In this document: one piece after another, positions 34,132 to 45,215 of the stretch
Layout of the letters: each line of letters begins with the position of its first letter
Numbering within the stretch: the first letter of the stretch is position 1
Assembly: GCA_025667525.1 (NCBI GenBank)
Contig: JANFOE010000583.1
Location: forward strand, 186,001-250,000
Length of the DNA stretch: 64,000 bases
Source of the DNA: Glebionis coronaria
Taxonomy: Eukaryota > Streptophyta > Magnoliopsida > Asterales > Asteraceae
Direction: 5' to 3'
Position numbers and translations under genes: made by a program
The notes under the pieces: model-generated
Told to the model about the DNA's origin: nothing
Databases searched by the model: none
What the model saw: the letters and a program-made list of their open reading frames with translations, nothing else

Positions 34132-37100
34132 TCATAGGAAAAAGCATGAAACATATCCACCAGGATCAAAGACATAGTTTTCGTCCATCAAATAGCAGAG
34201 GCTTAAGGCGAACAAGGCAAGCCAAAGAAGAATAGGCAAGGTTCCCTTAAGCAGCGATGGAGCACGGTGGAAGCAAGTATGGTGTGGTGCAAGCATGTCT
34301 TCAATAGTTCCAAAGATTTTTCCTTTTATTTCATCAAGTGGATACTGAGATGGCTGCAGAATGTCGATACCGGGGTCGAACACCTTTTCCTTTAGGGGAA
34401 AATAGCACTCAGGCTCAACAGAGTGTGAAGAAGATCCACGAAGAAGCACAACCTCGTCCTCAGAAGGGGGACAAAGAGGTGTTAACTCATACGTGCTGCG
34501 GATATTGGTGTCGGCCGGTTTCTTCTCCTTTGAAAGAATGTTCTTCAAATCCAAAGTAGGATCAAGACGATAATCTTCAAAATCATAAGGAGGAGCATCA
34601 CTCTCATGAGGGAAGTAAGTGTTGAGAAACATAGAGAAGTCTTCCTCAAATGAGTAATCGTCCAAAGTAGGATCGTGTGATGGCGGAGGATCTTCATCAT
34701 GGGAAGAATCGCTCGAAAGAGTATCAGCCTCATCGAAATCATCATACGTGGGCAGATCGGGATACTAAGAAGTAAGGTCATCATAATCATCCGAATCTGA
34801 GCTAGAATCATCATCATAAGCATCAAAGACCGGTGGAGAATCCTAAATGGGAGAAGGTTCCAAAGTGGAGCGAGAATCATCCACATCATCTTGAAAAAGT
34901 GGATTATCAATGGAAGAATTGAATAGAGGATTGTTGTAGACGACAAAATCATCAAGCACATTAATCATATTCGCAGATTCTCGTCCAAAGGATTTGCTTG
35001 TAAGCTTCCCCATTTTAAAAACTTGTGAATCATTCCCGACTCTTAAGATTAACTCACCTTCAGCCACATCCACTAAAGCTCGTCCGGTTCTCAAGAATGG
35101 CCGACCAAGTATTAAAGGAATACGAGGGACAATTTCAGAATCAACAACGACAAAATCGACCGGGAAAGTAAATGTGCCAACTTTGATGAACACGTCTTCG
35201 GCAATACCAACGGGGTAAGCGAGAGTGCGATTTGCAAGTTCAAGAGTCATCTTCGTTGGAGTGAGATCGGGTAATGATAATGTTTTCCAAACACTCAAAG
35301 GCATAAGATTAATACTGACCCCGAGATCAGCAAGGGCAGTAAATTCTTCAGTTTTGTTGAAAACGCAAGGCAGCACAAAACGACCGGGATCTCCAAGCTT
35401 TTCCGGAAGTTCTTTTAGAATAACTGCAGAGCAGTTTTCATTTAAGCGTGTGTTGGAGAGCTCAATCAACTTTTCCTTCTTGTTAAGCAATTCCTTGAAT
35501 GCTTTGACAACTTTCGGCATGTGGACTAGTGCTTCAAGAAAGCTAATGTTGAAGTTCATTTGAGAGATCATCTTCACATAGCGTGACACTTCAGAGTCAT
35601 CCTTGGTTAGCATTTTGGTCTTGCCTAAACGAGAGGGATAAGGGATATTGGGTTTGGGTGGTGAGGGTGCAGGTGTAGCAGGTAAAGGTTGAGATGTTGA
35701 AGGGTCCTTCCTGGAAACATCGTCATGACGAGGCGGAGACGGTAATGGTGCACTAATACTAGGTGTAGGAGGAGTAGGGATAAATGGTGGTGGAGGAGGT
35801 GTAGATGATGGGGGTGGGATTGGTGGATCGACAATGGTAATTCCACTACGAGTAGTAATAGCACTCACATTTGCTCGCGGATTGGTGACGGTGTTTGAAG
35901 GTAGAGAACTTGAAGTAGAAGGTTGAGCGACGGGCAAGAAACTAGCAAGCATATTCTTCAAATCATTGGTTTGATTGCTGAAGGAGGATTGAATATTATC
36001 TCGAAGCTCGGATCTAATCTCATCTCCTTGCTTGGTTATATCTCCTTTAAGATTGATAATTTGGCTCTGCAGATTCTTGATTTGCTCACCTTGGGTTCTC
36101 ATGATGGCTTCAACATCGGGATTAATGGGTGGGGTTTGTTGAGCGGGTGGGTGATAAGGATTAGAAGCTCTTGGTGGGATTTGGTTGCTTCTATTGTAGT
36201 TGTTGGCGGGGTTTTGGTTTTGAGGAGAAAAACCGGGTGAAAGGTAGTTGTTTGTCCGGTAGCTCAGCAAATTTCTATCCCCTTGTTGTCGAGCTTGGTA
36301 ATTTTCCGGTGAATAATTACCATAAGCTGCATACACATTTTCCGGATTTCCTTGAGTCGAAGGACAATCGGTGTATGAGTGTGGACCGCCGCATGTTTCA
36401 CAAGGATTGGCAACCGCTTTAACTTGTTGTTGTTGTTGGTTTGAAGCGAGAAGCGTGATACTTTTGCTCATTTCAGTCATCATGCGGGTGAGTTCGGTCA
36501 TGTCAGGGTTTGCTGAGGTGGAGGAAACATTGACTCTCGGATTGTTCCTTGAAGAAGCAGAGGAATCCCAGTTTTTGTGGTGAGTAGTCATGTTCTCAAT
36601 AAGCTCTCTACACTCCTCGGGTCTCCTTTTCATGAATGTGCCACCGACGGCTGCATTAATCGTATCACAATCACGAAAAGTCAATCCGTTGTATAAAGTA
36701 TCTATTAAGGTCACAGGGAGCATGTTGTGGTTTGGACAACGATCAATCAAGACATTATATCTCTCCCAAGCATCAAAAAGAGACTCATCGGGATCTTGCA
36801 TGAAACCGCTGATTTGATTGCGAAGGCTCGTGACCATGGATGGTGGAAAGTAGCGCGAAAAAAAGCGTTGAGTCATGTCATCCCAAGTGTGAATAGAATT
36901 CTTCGGGAGACGATCAAATCATTTCTCGGCATGATGCGATAAAGTATGTGGAAAGAGTTGTAGGCGAAGAACATCCATTGTGGCACCAGGCAACTTCATG
37001 CTTTGGGTGATTGTAATGAACTTGTCGAGGTGTTTATTGGCATCAACATCAGGCATTCCGGCGAATGGATTAGTTTGCACTTGCTGAATCATGTGGTGCT

Positions 37101-37320
37101 TCAACGAAAACTCCGGAGCGTTGATTTACATCGGCGCAATCGGTCCTCCTCGTCCAAACATGGTAGGTTGACAAAGCTCCTCCATTGTCCGAAGATCGGG
37201 CTGTGGAAGAACATTGTTGTTATTATTGAGGTGCGGTGGATTATTGTTGTTGTTAACACCTGACATACTTAAATCTTCTTGAGTCTCGGGCTCTTGATAA
37301 TTAGAAGATCTAGTACGCAT
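34132..37320 (-). pseudogene. gag-protease-tail polyprotein of element E, four nonsense codons
   Basis: A single frame of about 1,062 codons starts MRTRSSNYQEPE. Gag core motifs follow (AGMPDVDANKHLDKFITI, WDDMTQRFFSRYFPPS, LIDTLYNGLTFRD), then a knuckle CETCGGPHSYTDC (CX2CX3HX4C, DNA about 36364-36402), a Pro-rich linker and the aspartic protease (ALADLGVSINLMPLSVW at about 35300-35340, with ILGRPFLRTGRALVDV downstream). The tail is acidic (DSSSDSDDYDD) and then reads KVFDPGIDIL, CFHRAPSLL, a hydrophobic helix ILLWLALFALSLCYL and ENYVFDPGG. Stops interrupt at 37126-37128, 36919-36921, 34843-34845 and 34765-34767 without frame changes. RT, RNase H and integrase are absent. Protease class and gag lineage follow OTA/Athila elements; the role of the tail is unknown. 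Confidence 0.88.
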
Positions 37321-37553
37321 ACACCTGAAAATGCAAAAGAAAAAGAAACCAAACACAAAGACAATATATATACACAATAAAAATAAGATCTTTTTGGATT
37401 TTTGAAAATTTCAATTTTTATGGATTTTTAGCAATTTTTGATTTTTATGGTTTTTTGAATTTTTTTAAGCAAGAAAATAACGCTCACAAGTGAACGGATC
37501 CCAAAAAGCAACGCGTCTCTCACAGAAAACCGTTAATCTTTACGAACAGAGCT

Positions 37554-37566
37554 GGCAGCGGCGCCA
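37554..37566 (-). other. primer binding site of element E
   Basis: The minus strand reads TGGCGCCGCTGCC three bases after the 5' LTR. This is the TGGCGCC-type primer site of Athila/OTA elements and differs from the tRNA-Met site of elements B and C-D. Confidence 0.85.
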
Positions 37567-37569
37567 TTT

Positions 37570-39328
37570 TAATGAATGTATTTTGCTAGGTTCAATTGTT
37601 GTTCTCGATATCTTAACGAATTGATTACTGGTTTTAAGTACGACTCAGTTGATTTTGGTGAAACAAATATTTTTGGTTGATTTTAAAATAAAATGTGCAA
37701 AACTTTAAAATTAAATGACGTCAAAGTAAAAGGGCGTTAAAATAAATCTAAGTCTAATTAAAATAAAGGACGTTAAATAAAGCGACCTAAAAGTAAAGCG
37801 TGACGAGAATTAAAATATAACAAAGTATTAAAATGAGAACGTAAAAATTAAACAAGACAAAAATATGAAACAAACCCACCGTCAGAATATATTCCGATCA
37901 GACCTTGATCGGAATAATAAACCTACCTCAGATCGGAAAGCTGATCGGAATGTTAACTACCTTCTGATCGGAATGTGTATCGGAACCCAAAGATCGGAAT
38001 ATGTCACCTTACCTCTGATCGGAATAACCAAAAACAACTTTGATCGGAATGCTAACAAACTCTGATCGGAATATAGTAGAGACCCTGGTCGTAATGCTGA
38101 TCGGAACCCCTGATCGGAATATTGTCACTCACTCTGATCGGAATACCAATCAAACACCTCGATCGGAATGTGGAATGGAAACCCAAATCGGAATGCTGTC
38201 ACTCACCCTCTGATCGGAATAACCAAAACACCCTGATCGGAATACCAAAGCCCTCCAATCGGAATGCTGATAGGAATATCAAAACCCTTTTCCGACCAAG
38301 CAATGGAGTGCTGGTCGGAATGTATAACCCTTTTCCGATTTACCAGATCGGAATACGGAGGAAAAAGCACAAAATAAGCTAGAAAAATAAGCTACTAATC
38401 AAATAAGCACACAACGAAAATCCTAAGGCAAACCGTATAAGAAAGAGCTACTAAACTGAAATTTAAAGACTTTTAAAACACGAAATGATTAAGCTTTACG
38501 AAAAACAACTTTTATATAAAAATAACTTTTATAAAAACTTTAAAAACTTAAAGATAAACACAATAAGCTATAAAAATCAATGATATAAAACAATCAAAAG
38601 CATAAAAACACAATCTTTAATCAAATAAGCAACACAATAAGCATATAAACATAAAGATCAAGCAAAGAAAGAAAGGTAGAATGAGAGATAAAAACAAGTA
38701 AAGTAAATGTGCAATAAAAATAAACTTACTTGAAAAATAATGTGCAAGACAAGGTAATTAAATGGACAAGTAATTAAAGGTGCAAGGTAATTAAATGTGC
38801 ATAAAAGTAAATGTGGAAGAACTAGTGTCACTCTAGCCAACAAAATGAAAAGATTAACTTAATGATCTATATATAGGGGAGGATTAGGAAGCTTCCTCCC
38901 CTCCTTCATTTTCTCTTAATTGCATCATTAGGCCCTTCCTTCTTAATCTCTTTGTTAATTTTGGACTTTAATGACTTATGACTCGGGATTTCTTTAAACT
39001 CGTCTTTTAATTCTTCAATAAAATAGACTTGAGTTCTTCGGCTTTTGATAAACTTCCGTCTTTTGACTTTTTCTTCGATAAATCTTCAGAATTGGTCTTG
39101 GACTTCCGTTCTTTTTGCACTCTTGACTTCTCGACTTCATCTTTCATCTTTTTCTTCAATAAAAGCCCGTAAATGCCGTGTTTTCTCCACTTTTCACCTT
39201 TTCGTCATAAATCACAACAGAAACACAAACCACGCATAATTCCGACATAAAAGACATAAAATACACGTTTTGGCTAGGTTTTTATTGTAATTAAGTGGTA
39301 AAAAGGATGGGTGTTTACACACCTATCA
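37570..39328 (-). repeat. 5' LTR of element E, 1759 bp
   Basis: Matches 30355-32105 with scattered substitutions. The TATA box (TATATATA, 38868-38875) places the transcript start near 38840, so the GATCGGAAT array (about 37880-38355) would be inside the transcribed R/U5 leader. Confidence 0.92.
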
Positions 39329-39333
39329 AGCAA

Positions 39334-39650
39334 CGAGTTCATGCAGCGCTTTCTTCGCTTGGCTGGTTTTCTTGGTGCAGCAGCAGGTACCCCCGAAGAG
39401 CAAGCACACCACTTCCGGTGGGCTCTTCGTACATCGGTCGCAAACAACTTGGTGTGTGCTACGTTCAAAACGGTGGCACAAGTGGCCGATGCAGCACGTA
39501 CGCTGGAGATGCTGCAAGAAAGAGAAGAGTTCGGGGAAGCAGAGAAACCCGAGAAGAGGTAAACATTCGTATTAAACGGTGATCAAACCGTACTCTTTCA
39601 ATATATGTCAGTAATTTCATCTCTTTTAAACTGTATCTTCCAGTCAGAAG
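39334..39650 (+). pseudogene. gag of element B, second part, with a likely intron
   Basis: Continues the frame broken at 30354: NEFMQRFLRLAGFLG, then TPEEQAHHFRWALRTSVANN, TVAQVADAARTLEMLQERE and EKPEK. An in-frame stop follows immediately. However, a GT at 39559 and a pyrimidine-rich TTCCAG at 39638-39643 bound an 85-bp candidate intron. Removing it joins the frame to SQK and then, beyond element C-D, to TGDGSQPATQQQ at 63789. Both ends and the frame fit, so splicing is the simpler reading. A simple nonsense mutation is the alternative. Confidence 0.75.
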
Positions 39651-42600
39651 TGTAAAACCCGCATGCTTTTACCATGAATAGTACCCTTAATATCGTACGT
39701 ACTAGATTAAAACTTTCCTATTATAGCATGATTACGATTACGTGTTAGGATTTTACGTATTACGTACGTGTTAGAACACGATAAGTATTTACTACGAACG
39801 AGCACGTAATAATTATTTGATAATAATTAATCACGAACATGCGATCATGAAATCATGAACGTAATTAAAACACGAACTATTATTAATTACGTATATCTAA
39901 CTCCTTTATAAAAGAGATTGGTATCTCTTTCTTATTAAATGCAAAAAATTAAGAGGTACTACTACATTTACATGGTGTACCTCATTTTAATGCACAAACC
40001 AAAACATTGTGTAAGGAATACAATTTTACAAGTTAAATGTACAATATGGTAAAGTTAAATTTAAAATTGTAATTAATACTCTTAATAAAAAACCCCATTA
40101 CATAAATATACAATACCATACGCACATTGTACAAAACTAAAAAGCATCTATCTTATACTAATACAAACTATAATGTCAATTTTTTTAGTGCCGAAAATAT
40201 GCTAAAATCAATATGCCGGGAATATAAAATGTAAGGACTTGGTTAACTCAACTAACTCAACGGAGTTTAGTCTCAACCCGAGTTAAATAAAAAAAAAGGC
40301 CAGACGAAATGGCTCGACTTTATAACCTATCATCAGACCAGACTCAAAAAAGTAAAAGATCTCAGATTTAATTCGTGTTTAGACATGCAAGCCGAGATCG
40401 TTATATAACATATTTTTAGATGAAAACATTTGATTCAAAAATTATAATTAAAAATACTAATTATAACACCGAAGAAAATTTTGTCACAGGGTACCCGTCG
40501 CCGCATCGCGCGGGTACCCTGCTAGTATATTTATTATGAGCGTAAATAAATATATTAGATCACGATAATTACGTAACGAGAACACATAAAACGCGAACAC
40601 AAATAATCATGAACGAATAACTAAACATCGAGACACGGAAAAAGGTACGGGTACCCAATGTGGGGCCCCTTACCCACGGCTACAAGAAGCAAATGGGCCA
40701 AGCCCATTTGTATTTTTACTAAAAGGAGGTTAAGGAATTTTTACACTACTCATAATTATTTTACAAAAGATTTACAGAAAACCTAAAACCCTCCTCTTTT
40801 CTTCTTTTTTGGCCGCCACCTTCAAAACACCAAAAGGGGGTGTTTGTTGATCTTGGATCTTGAAATTCTTGTTGGTGTTCGTGTTTGTTCTTCGTTCTTT
40901 TGATCCACGTATTCGGTAAATCCTTTAAAACCTTTTTCTTTTGATTTGATCGTTTATTAATTAAGAACATGTTATGTTTTTTCATAAAACTTAATTAAAT
41001 CATAGATCTAACATGAATTAGGATTTAATAAATTCAAAAGTAATGTTTTAAGGGGTGTTTGTTTTGGCCGCAGCCTACACCGAACCCGGGAGGGTTTCGG
41101 TTTGGCCATCCGACCACCACCGAGACCATATGGTCCCGGTTGGTTGGTGTGGGTCCCACGGCAGCATCAAGACAAGGGGTACCCCGATTTGGTTCGGGGT
41201 ACGGTGTCAATTTCATGTCCGGTTCATGGTTTTTAGTCTAGATCCGGTTCATGGTGTATGTTTAGTTTTTATTTTTTTTATGATCTTATGTTAAAAATTA
41301 AATTAATAAAATGACATGATTAATTTAATAATATGACTTAGGTTATTTTAATTATTAATAATCATGAAATTAATTAACCTAAGTATTTTTATATTTTAGA
41401 CTTATAATTAATTAATTATTTAAAAACCATGGTTATAATTAATTAATTAACATGACTTAGGTTATATTATTAATAAATAATAATACATGTTTTAACCTAA
41501 GTATTTAACCTTATTTAATTAAAAACATGTTATACTTTAATTAAATATTTTAACCTATAGTTTAATTTAATTACATGAAATAATTATTAAACTATACATT
41601 ATATCATATGACATAGAAAATAATCATGAAAACACTTAGGCTTATATACTTAGCTTATTTAACCAGCTTATTTCTAATTATGGAAACCTTCTATTTTTAG
41701 AAACTTATTTATTTTAGGCAGCTAATCTATTTATGGAAACTTATTTAATTAAGGCAGCTGGTCTATTTATAGAAACTTTGTATTTTTAGAAAATTATCTA
41801 TTTTAAGCAGTAATTCTATTTTTGGAAACTTTCTATTTTTGGAAACTTTCTATTTTTGGTAACTTTCTATTTTTGGAAACTTTCTATTTTTGGAAACTTT
41901 CTATTTTAGGAAACCTGCTATTTTTGGAAAGTTACTTATTATTACACAGTAAGTATAATAATACATGAAATACCAGAAATACTTAATCAGATTAAACAGA
42001 ATATAAGATAAACATGGTTTAAGGCTTTAAAACAGTAAAACATGGTAAGAACACATAAAATAAGCTAAGACATGACATAAAACCATCTACGTATTTAGTA
42101 AGCAGATACTTATTCATGTATGTATTTATGTAGCACTAGTGATACGGAAGTAGGATTCCTCCCAGTTCATCTTCTTCGTTCACTGGACATAAGGTACGGA
42201 TTCCCGTCCTTTCAGTATGGACATTCTTTCCTTATTAGGATTCCCCGTATGCAGCCAACTGTTTTCCCCACTATATGTTTTATGTGTTTTTGAATTGCTT
42301 ATGTTTAATTAGAATACCTAAAGCCATATACATGCATGACCATTTTCACCTAGTTATGGAGGTACCATAACCATAACATTAGAGGCACTGATGTTATGAC
42401 TTCACCACGGCGGAGTGATTGCTCGTGGCGTCCCTTCAGCTTTTGGCCATTTATATTATATTTATCATGTGGGGCGTATGGGTGCATCCTAGTTAAATGT
42501 TTTCGGTCAGGATTTCATGGTGAATGTGGTGTGTGCCTTGCATCCTTCACAAGGAGCTGATCCCTCCTACCCAGAACCAGTATATTAAATTAGAGGCAGC

Positions 42601-43160
42601 CCCTCTAATTTGCATGATGAGGTCACCCCTCTAAGTATTCATGCACGGTGGATTCTCATGACCTATATTGGCTAATGGTAAAATATGTTAAACAGTTTTC
42701 ATAAGATAAACATAAGGCTTTTCAAACTATAAAACCAGTTTTAGGAACATGTTCTAGGTTTTCCAGGACTTATACTTTTCCGCTGTTATTAAGTCTTTAT
42801 TATGCTTAGTCACTCATACTATGTCTATATCCATGCACTGAGCGTTTTGCTCAACCGTTACTTTCCTTTCCATGTCCCAAAACGGCAGGTACCCTAGGGA
42901 AGACTCGAGCATTTGGAGGACGTGCATAGGATGGAAGCTGCTAGAGACTTCTTTTCCTTTTTGCCTTCATATACTTATGCTTGTTTAGTCTTTCATTCAT
43001 TTCTTTTGGCTTTATTATGTTTTGGGCTTATGTTTGGGAACCGATGTTTGATTCCGGTTATCCCTATGGTCATTTAATGTTTTAGACATTTATCCTTGTA
43101 TGCTTTGATGACACGCCATAATTACGCGTGACATTCCATTTATCAAAATAGGGTGTTACA
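39651..43160 (+). repeat. 5' LTR of element C-D, interrupted by a Helitron
   Basis: Starts TGTAAAACCCGCATGC and ends GGGTGTTACA. It is about 2.88 kb without the 630-bp Helitron. It shares the TATTTTTGGAAAC minisatellite (about 41690-41920). Confidence 0.93.
39896..40525 (+). mobile_element. non-autonomous Helitron, 630 bp, with its empty site in the window
   Basis: Starts TCTAACTCCTTTATAAAAGA and ends with hairpin arms CAGGGTACCCG/CGGGTACCCTG (40487-40497 and 40511-40521), then CTAG. It sits between A and T with no target duplication. The other LTR of the same element reads straight through at 61099-61100 (ACGTATA|TATATTTATTA), so the ends are exact. No coding sequence is seen. Confidence 0.92.
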
Positions 43161-43164
43161 ATTA

Positions 43165-43176
43165 TGGTATCAGAGA
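43165..43176 (+). other. primer binding site of element C-D
   Basis: TGGTATCAGAGA lies four bases after the 5' LTR. It is the tRNA-Met type, with the last base changed from the C seen in element B. Confidence 0.85.
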
Positions 43177-44340
43177 CAAGGCTTCGACCTGTAGGCTCTA
43201 AAACTCGACCTGTGACTAGTGGGTAGTCACCAGGAGCTTCCTAAGCCAACGTTTGTTATTCTACGTATTGATGTTTTCAGCGCATTTTTGTTTTAACCAT
43301 GATGTTTTCAGCACCTTGAGGTTTTAACCTTGATGTTTTCATCGATATTGTTGTACTAATATGGATGGACAACCGTCATTCATATTTAGTTATGTGTCAT
43401 TGTTTCATGCATAATGTTCCTCGTGAACTGTGGCTATGTGGACTGAACCTCAGTAGTTCATAATTAGTCACATAAAATTTTTTCTGATAAGTTTTGACAT
43501 ATGAGTTTCGTTTATTTATGTTTCATGTATCATTGTTGCAGGGATTATGACTAAGTAATGGTTGGTACAGGACTGGCCCTATTTAGTCGCATGTGCTTTT
43601 ATCGAAACTTTTAATTTTAGGACCGACCCATAGGCGTCCCCTCGCCATGTCTTTTGTTTTGGGACCGACCCATAGGCGTCCCCTCGCACATATAAAGGTT
43701 TTTATAAACTACATTACGCATTCATGCACTGTTTTTATTCATGCATAAATTTTTTTTTCATTATTTATTGGCATAATTTTTTTTCATGTCCCCTCATAAG
43801 ATAATATTTTTTTTGTCAAGTATGTTTTCATACTGTCATGGTTAACTTCAGTTCATGTTGATTATGTTATACACTCCTTCATGTTGAATTGTTCATGTTT
43901 CTTCATGATAATTCCGTCTTCATGTTGATTACGTCTTACGCCTCTTTTGTTATTTATGCTTTCATGCAAGACATTGTTGGATTTCATCGAATTCTGCTTT
44001 CATGATAGTCATGGTTGGTTTTCATTGATCATGCTGTCAGGCAAATCATCGTTGAATTTTGTGTAACCACACTTTAGCGTTTCTCTATGCAACCATAATG
44101 AGATATATACTGGCATTGCCAGGTTATCATGATGGTTTTCCTAACCGTTTAACCGATATACTTTCCTTAAATCATGACAAATGATCGACCCCAATACCGA
44201 TCATTTCATGTGCATTCCACGTGTACTCCACGTACCGTATTTCATGTGTATTACACATACCTTAATCCAGGTGTATTCCACTTGCAATACTTCACGAGTA
44301 TTCGCTAGTCGATTCTGAATCACCTCAGGCGTATTTTCAA
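43177..44340 (+). other. leader of element C-D
   Basis: No open frame of note. It holds two copies of a GGGACCGACCCATAGGCGTC block (about 43620 and 43660) and many TTCATGTT/TTCATG words. It is far longer than the leader of element B, so it has probably absorbed decayed gag 5' sequence. Confidence 0.5.
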
Positions 44341-44822
44341 TTGCTGATATTCTACAAGATTGCTGATGCTGCTCATAACTTGGAGATGTTACTAAAGGTT
44401 GACGCTGCTGACGTTCGGAGACGCTACGAGATGCGGATGCTGTTCACAACCTGGAGATCCTACAAGACGAAGACAAAGGCGTCAGAGCAAAGCAATTGGA
44501 CGAGAAGATGCTTCACCATCAGACGATTTCCATCAATCATTGTTCCTAATTCTTAGTTACATGTCACACATCATTTGGCTGTCATTTCAGCCATATGAGT
44601 GCAAACCGGTACCAGCCGGCCACTCAGCTGAATAGTTACATGAATCACGGTCATGAGAATGACCGTCATGGAACTGACAGACAGGACGATAGTAACCACT
44701 ACTATGACAGAAACTATCCTAGAAATCGCAACCGAGGCTCCGGCCACGGACGTGATCAGACATACAAAGGATCAGTAGTCCAACCGATCCGCCAAGTCTG
44801 GCATAATAACCTAATATTGTAG
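44341..44822 (+). pseudogene. gag remnant of element C-D
   Basis: The peptide IADAAHNLEMLLK parallels VADAARTLEMLQE in gag of element B. Downstream, YQPATQLNSYMNHGHENDRH and NRNRGSGHGRDQ parallel the Gln/Asn-rich end of B gag (PATQQQPTQPKGNGQTHDR). Frames shift between the pieces, and the N-terminal gag core is gone. Confidence 0.65.
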
Positions 44823-44843
44823 TTCTATTGTTTTACGTCTCGA

Positions 44844-45030
44844 GACACATGTCAAGACATCAGTCAAGACACATGTCTCACGTATACTTTCTGAAGACAC
44901 ATGTCAAGACATCAGTCAAGACACATGTCTCACGTATACTTTCTGAAGACACATGTCAAGACACCAGTCAAGACATATGTCATACTTATATTTTCAAGAC
45001 ACGAGTCAAGACACATGACTCACGTCCAAT
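44844..45030 (+). repeat. tandem repeat, unit 52 bp, about 3.5 copies
   Basis: GACACATGTCAAGACATCAG, followed by TCAAGACACATGTCTCACGT, repeats from 44844, 44896 and 44948, then decays. Each unit is itself rich in the inverted pair ACATGT. Confidence 0.85.
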
Positions 45031-45215
45031 TATGGAATATCTCTAAGAAATTCAGGGCACCCTCCCAGGGTATATCCATTTTGTTGTGCCATGCATTAAT
45101 CAGGCCACAAGAATTTCAATACCATTACCGGCGCATCAGTGAGAACTGTCACATTGCCGATGTCACTTTCTTTTCTTTCAATATATTTCATATATTCATG
45201 ACCATGAAGGACGCC

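Larger units (their letters stand above)
30355..39328 (-). mobile_element. element E: OTA/Athila-type LTR retrotransposon without pol, 8974 bp
   Basis: Two LTRs of about 1.75 kb in direct orientation bracket a TGGCGCC-type primer site, a gag-protease-tail frame on the minus strand, about 2 kb of non-coding DNA and a polypurine tract. The duplication AGCAA flanks it (30350-30354 and 39329-39333), and it splits gag of element B in frame. No reverse transcriptase, RNase H or integrase motif is found in any frame I could read. The LTRs differ only at scattered sites by eye, so the insertion is recent. Confidence 0.92.

Noticed and set aside
34994..36942. Several plus-strand frames opposite element E gag
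   Set aside because: They are antisense shadows of the long minus-strand polyprotein frame.
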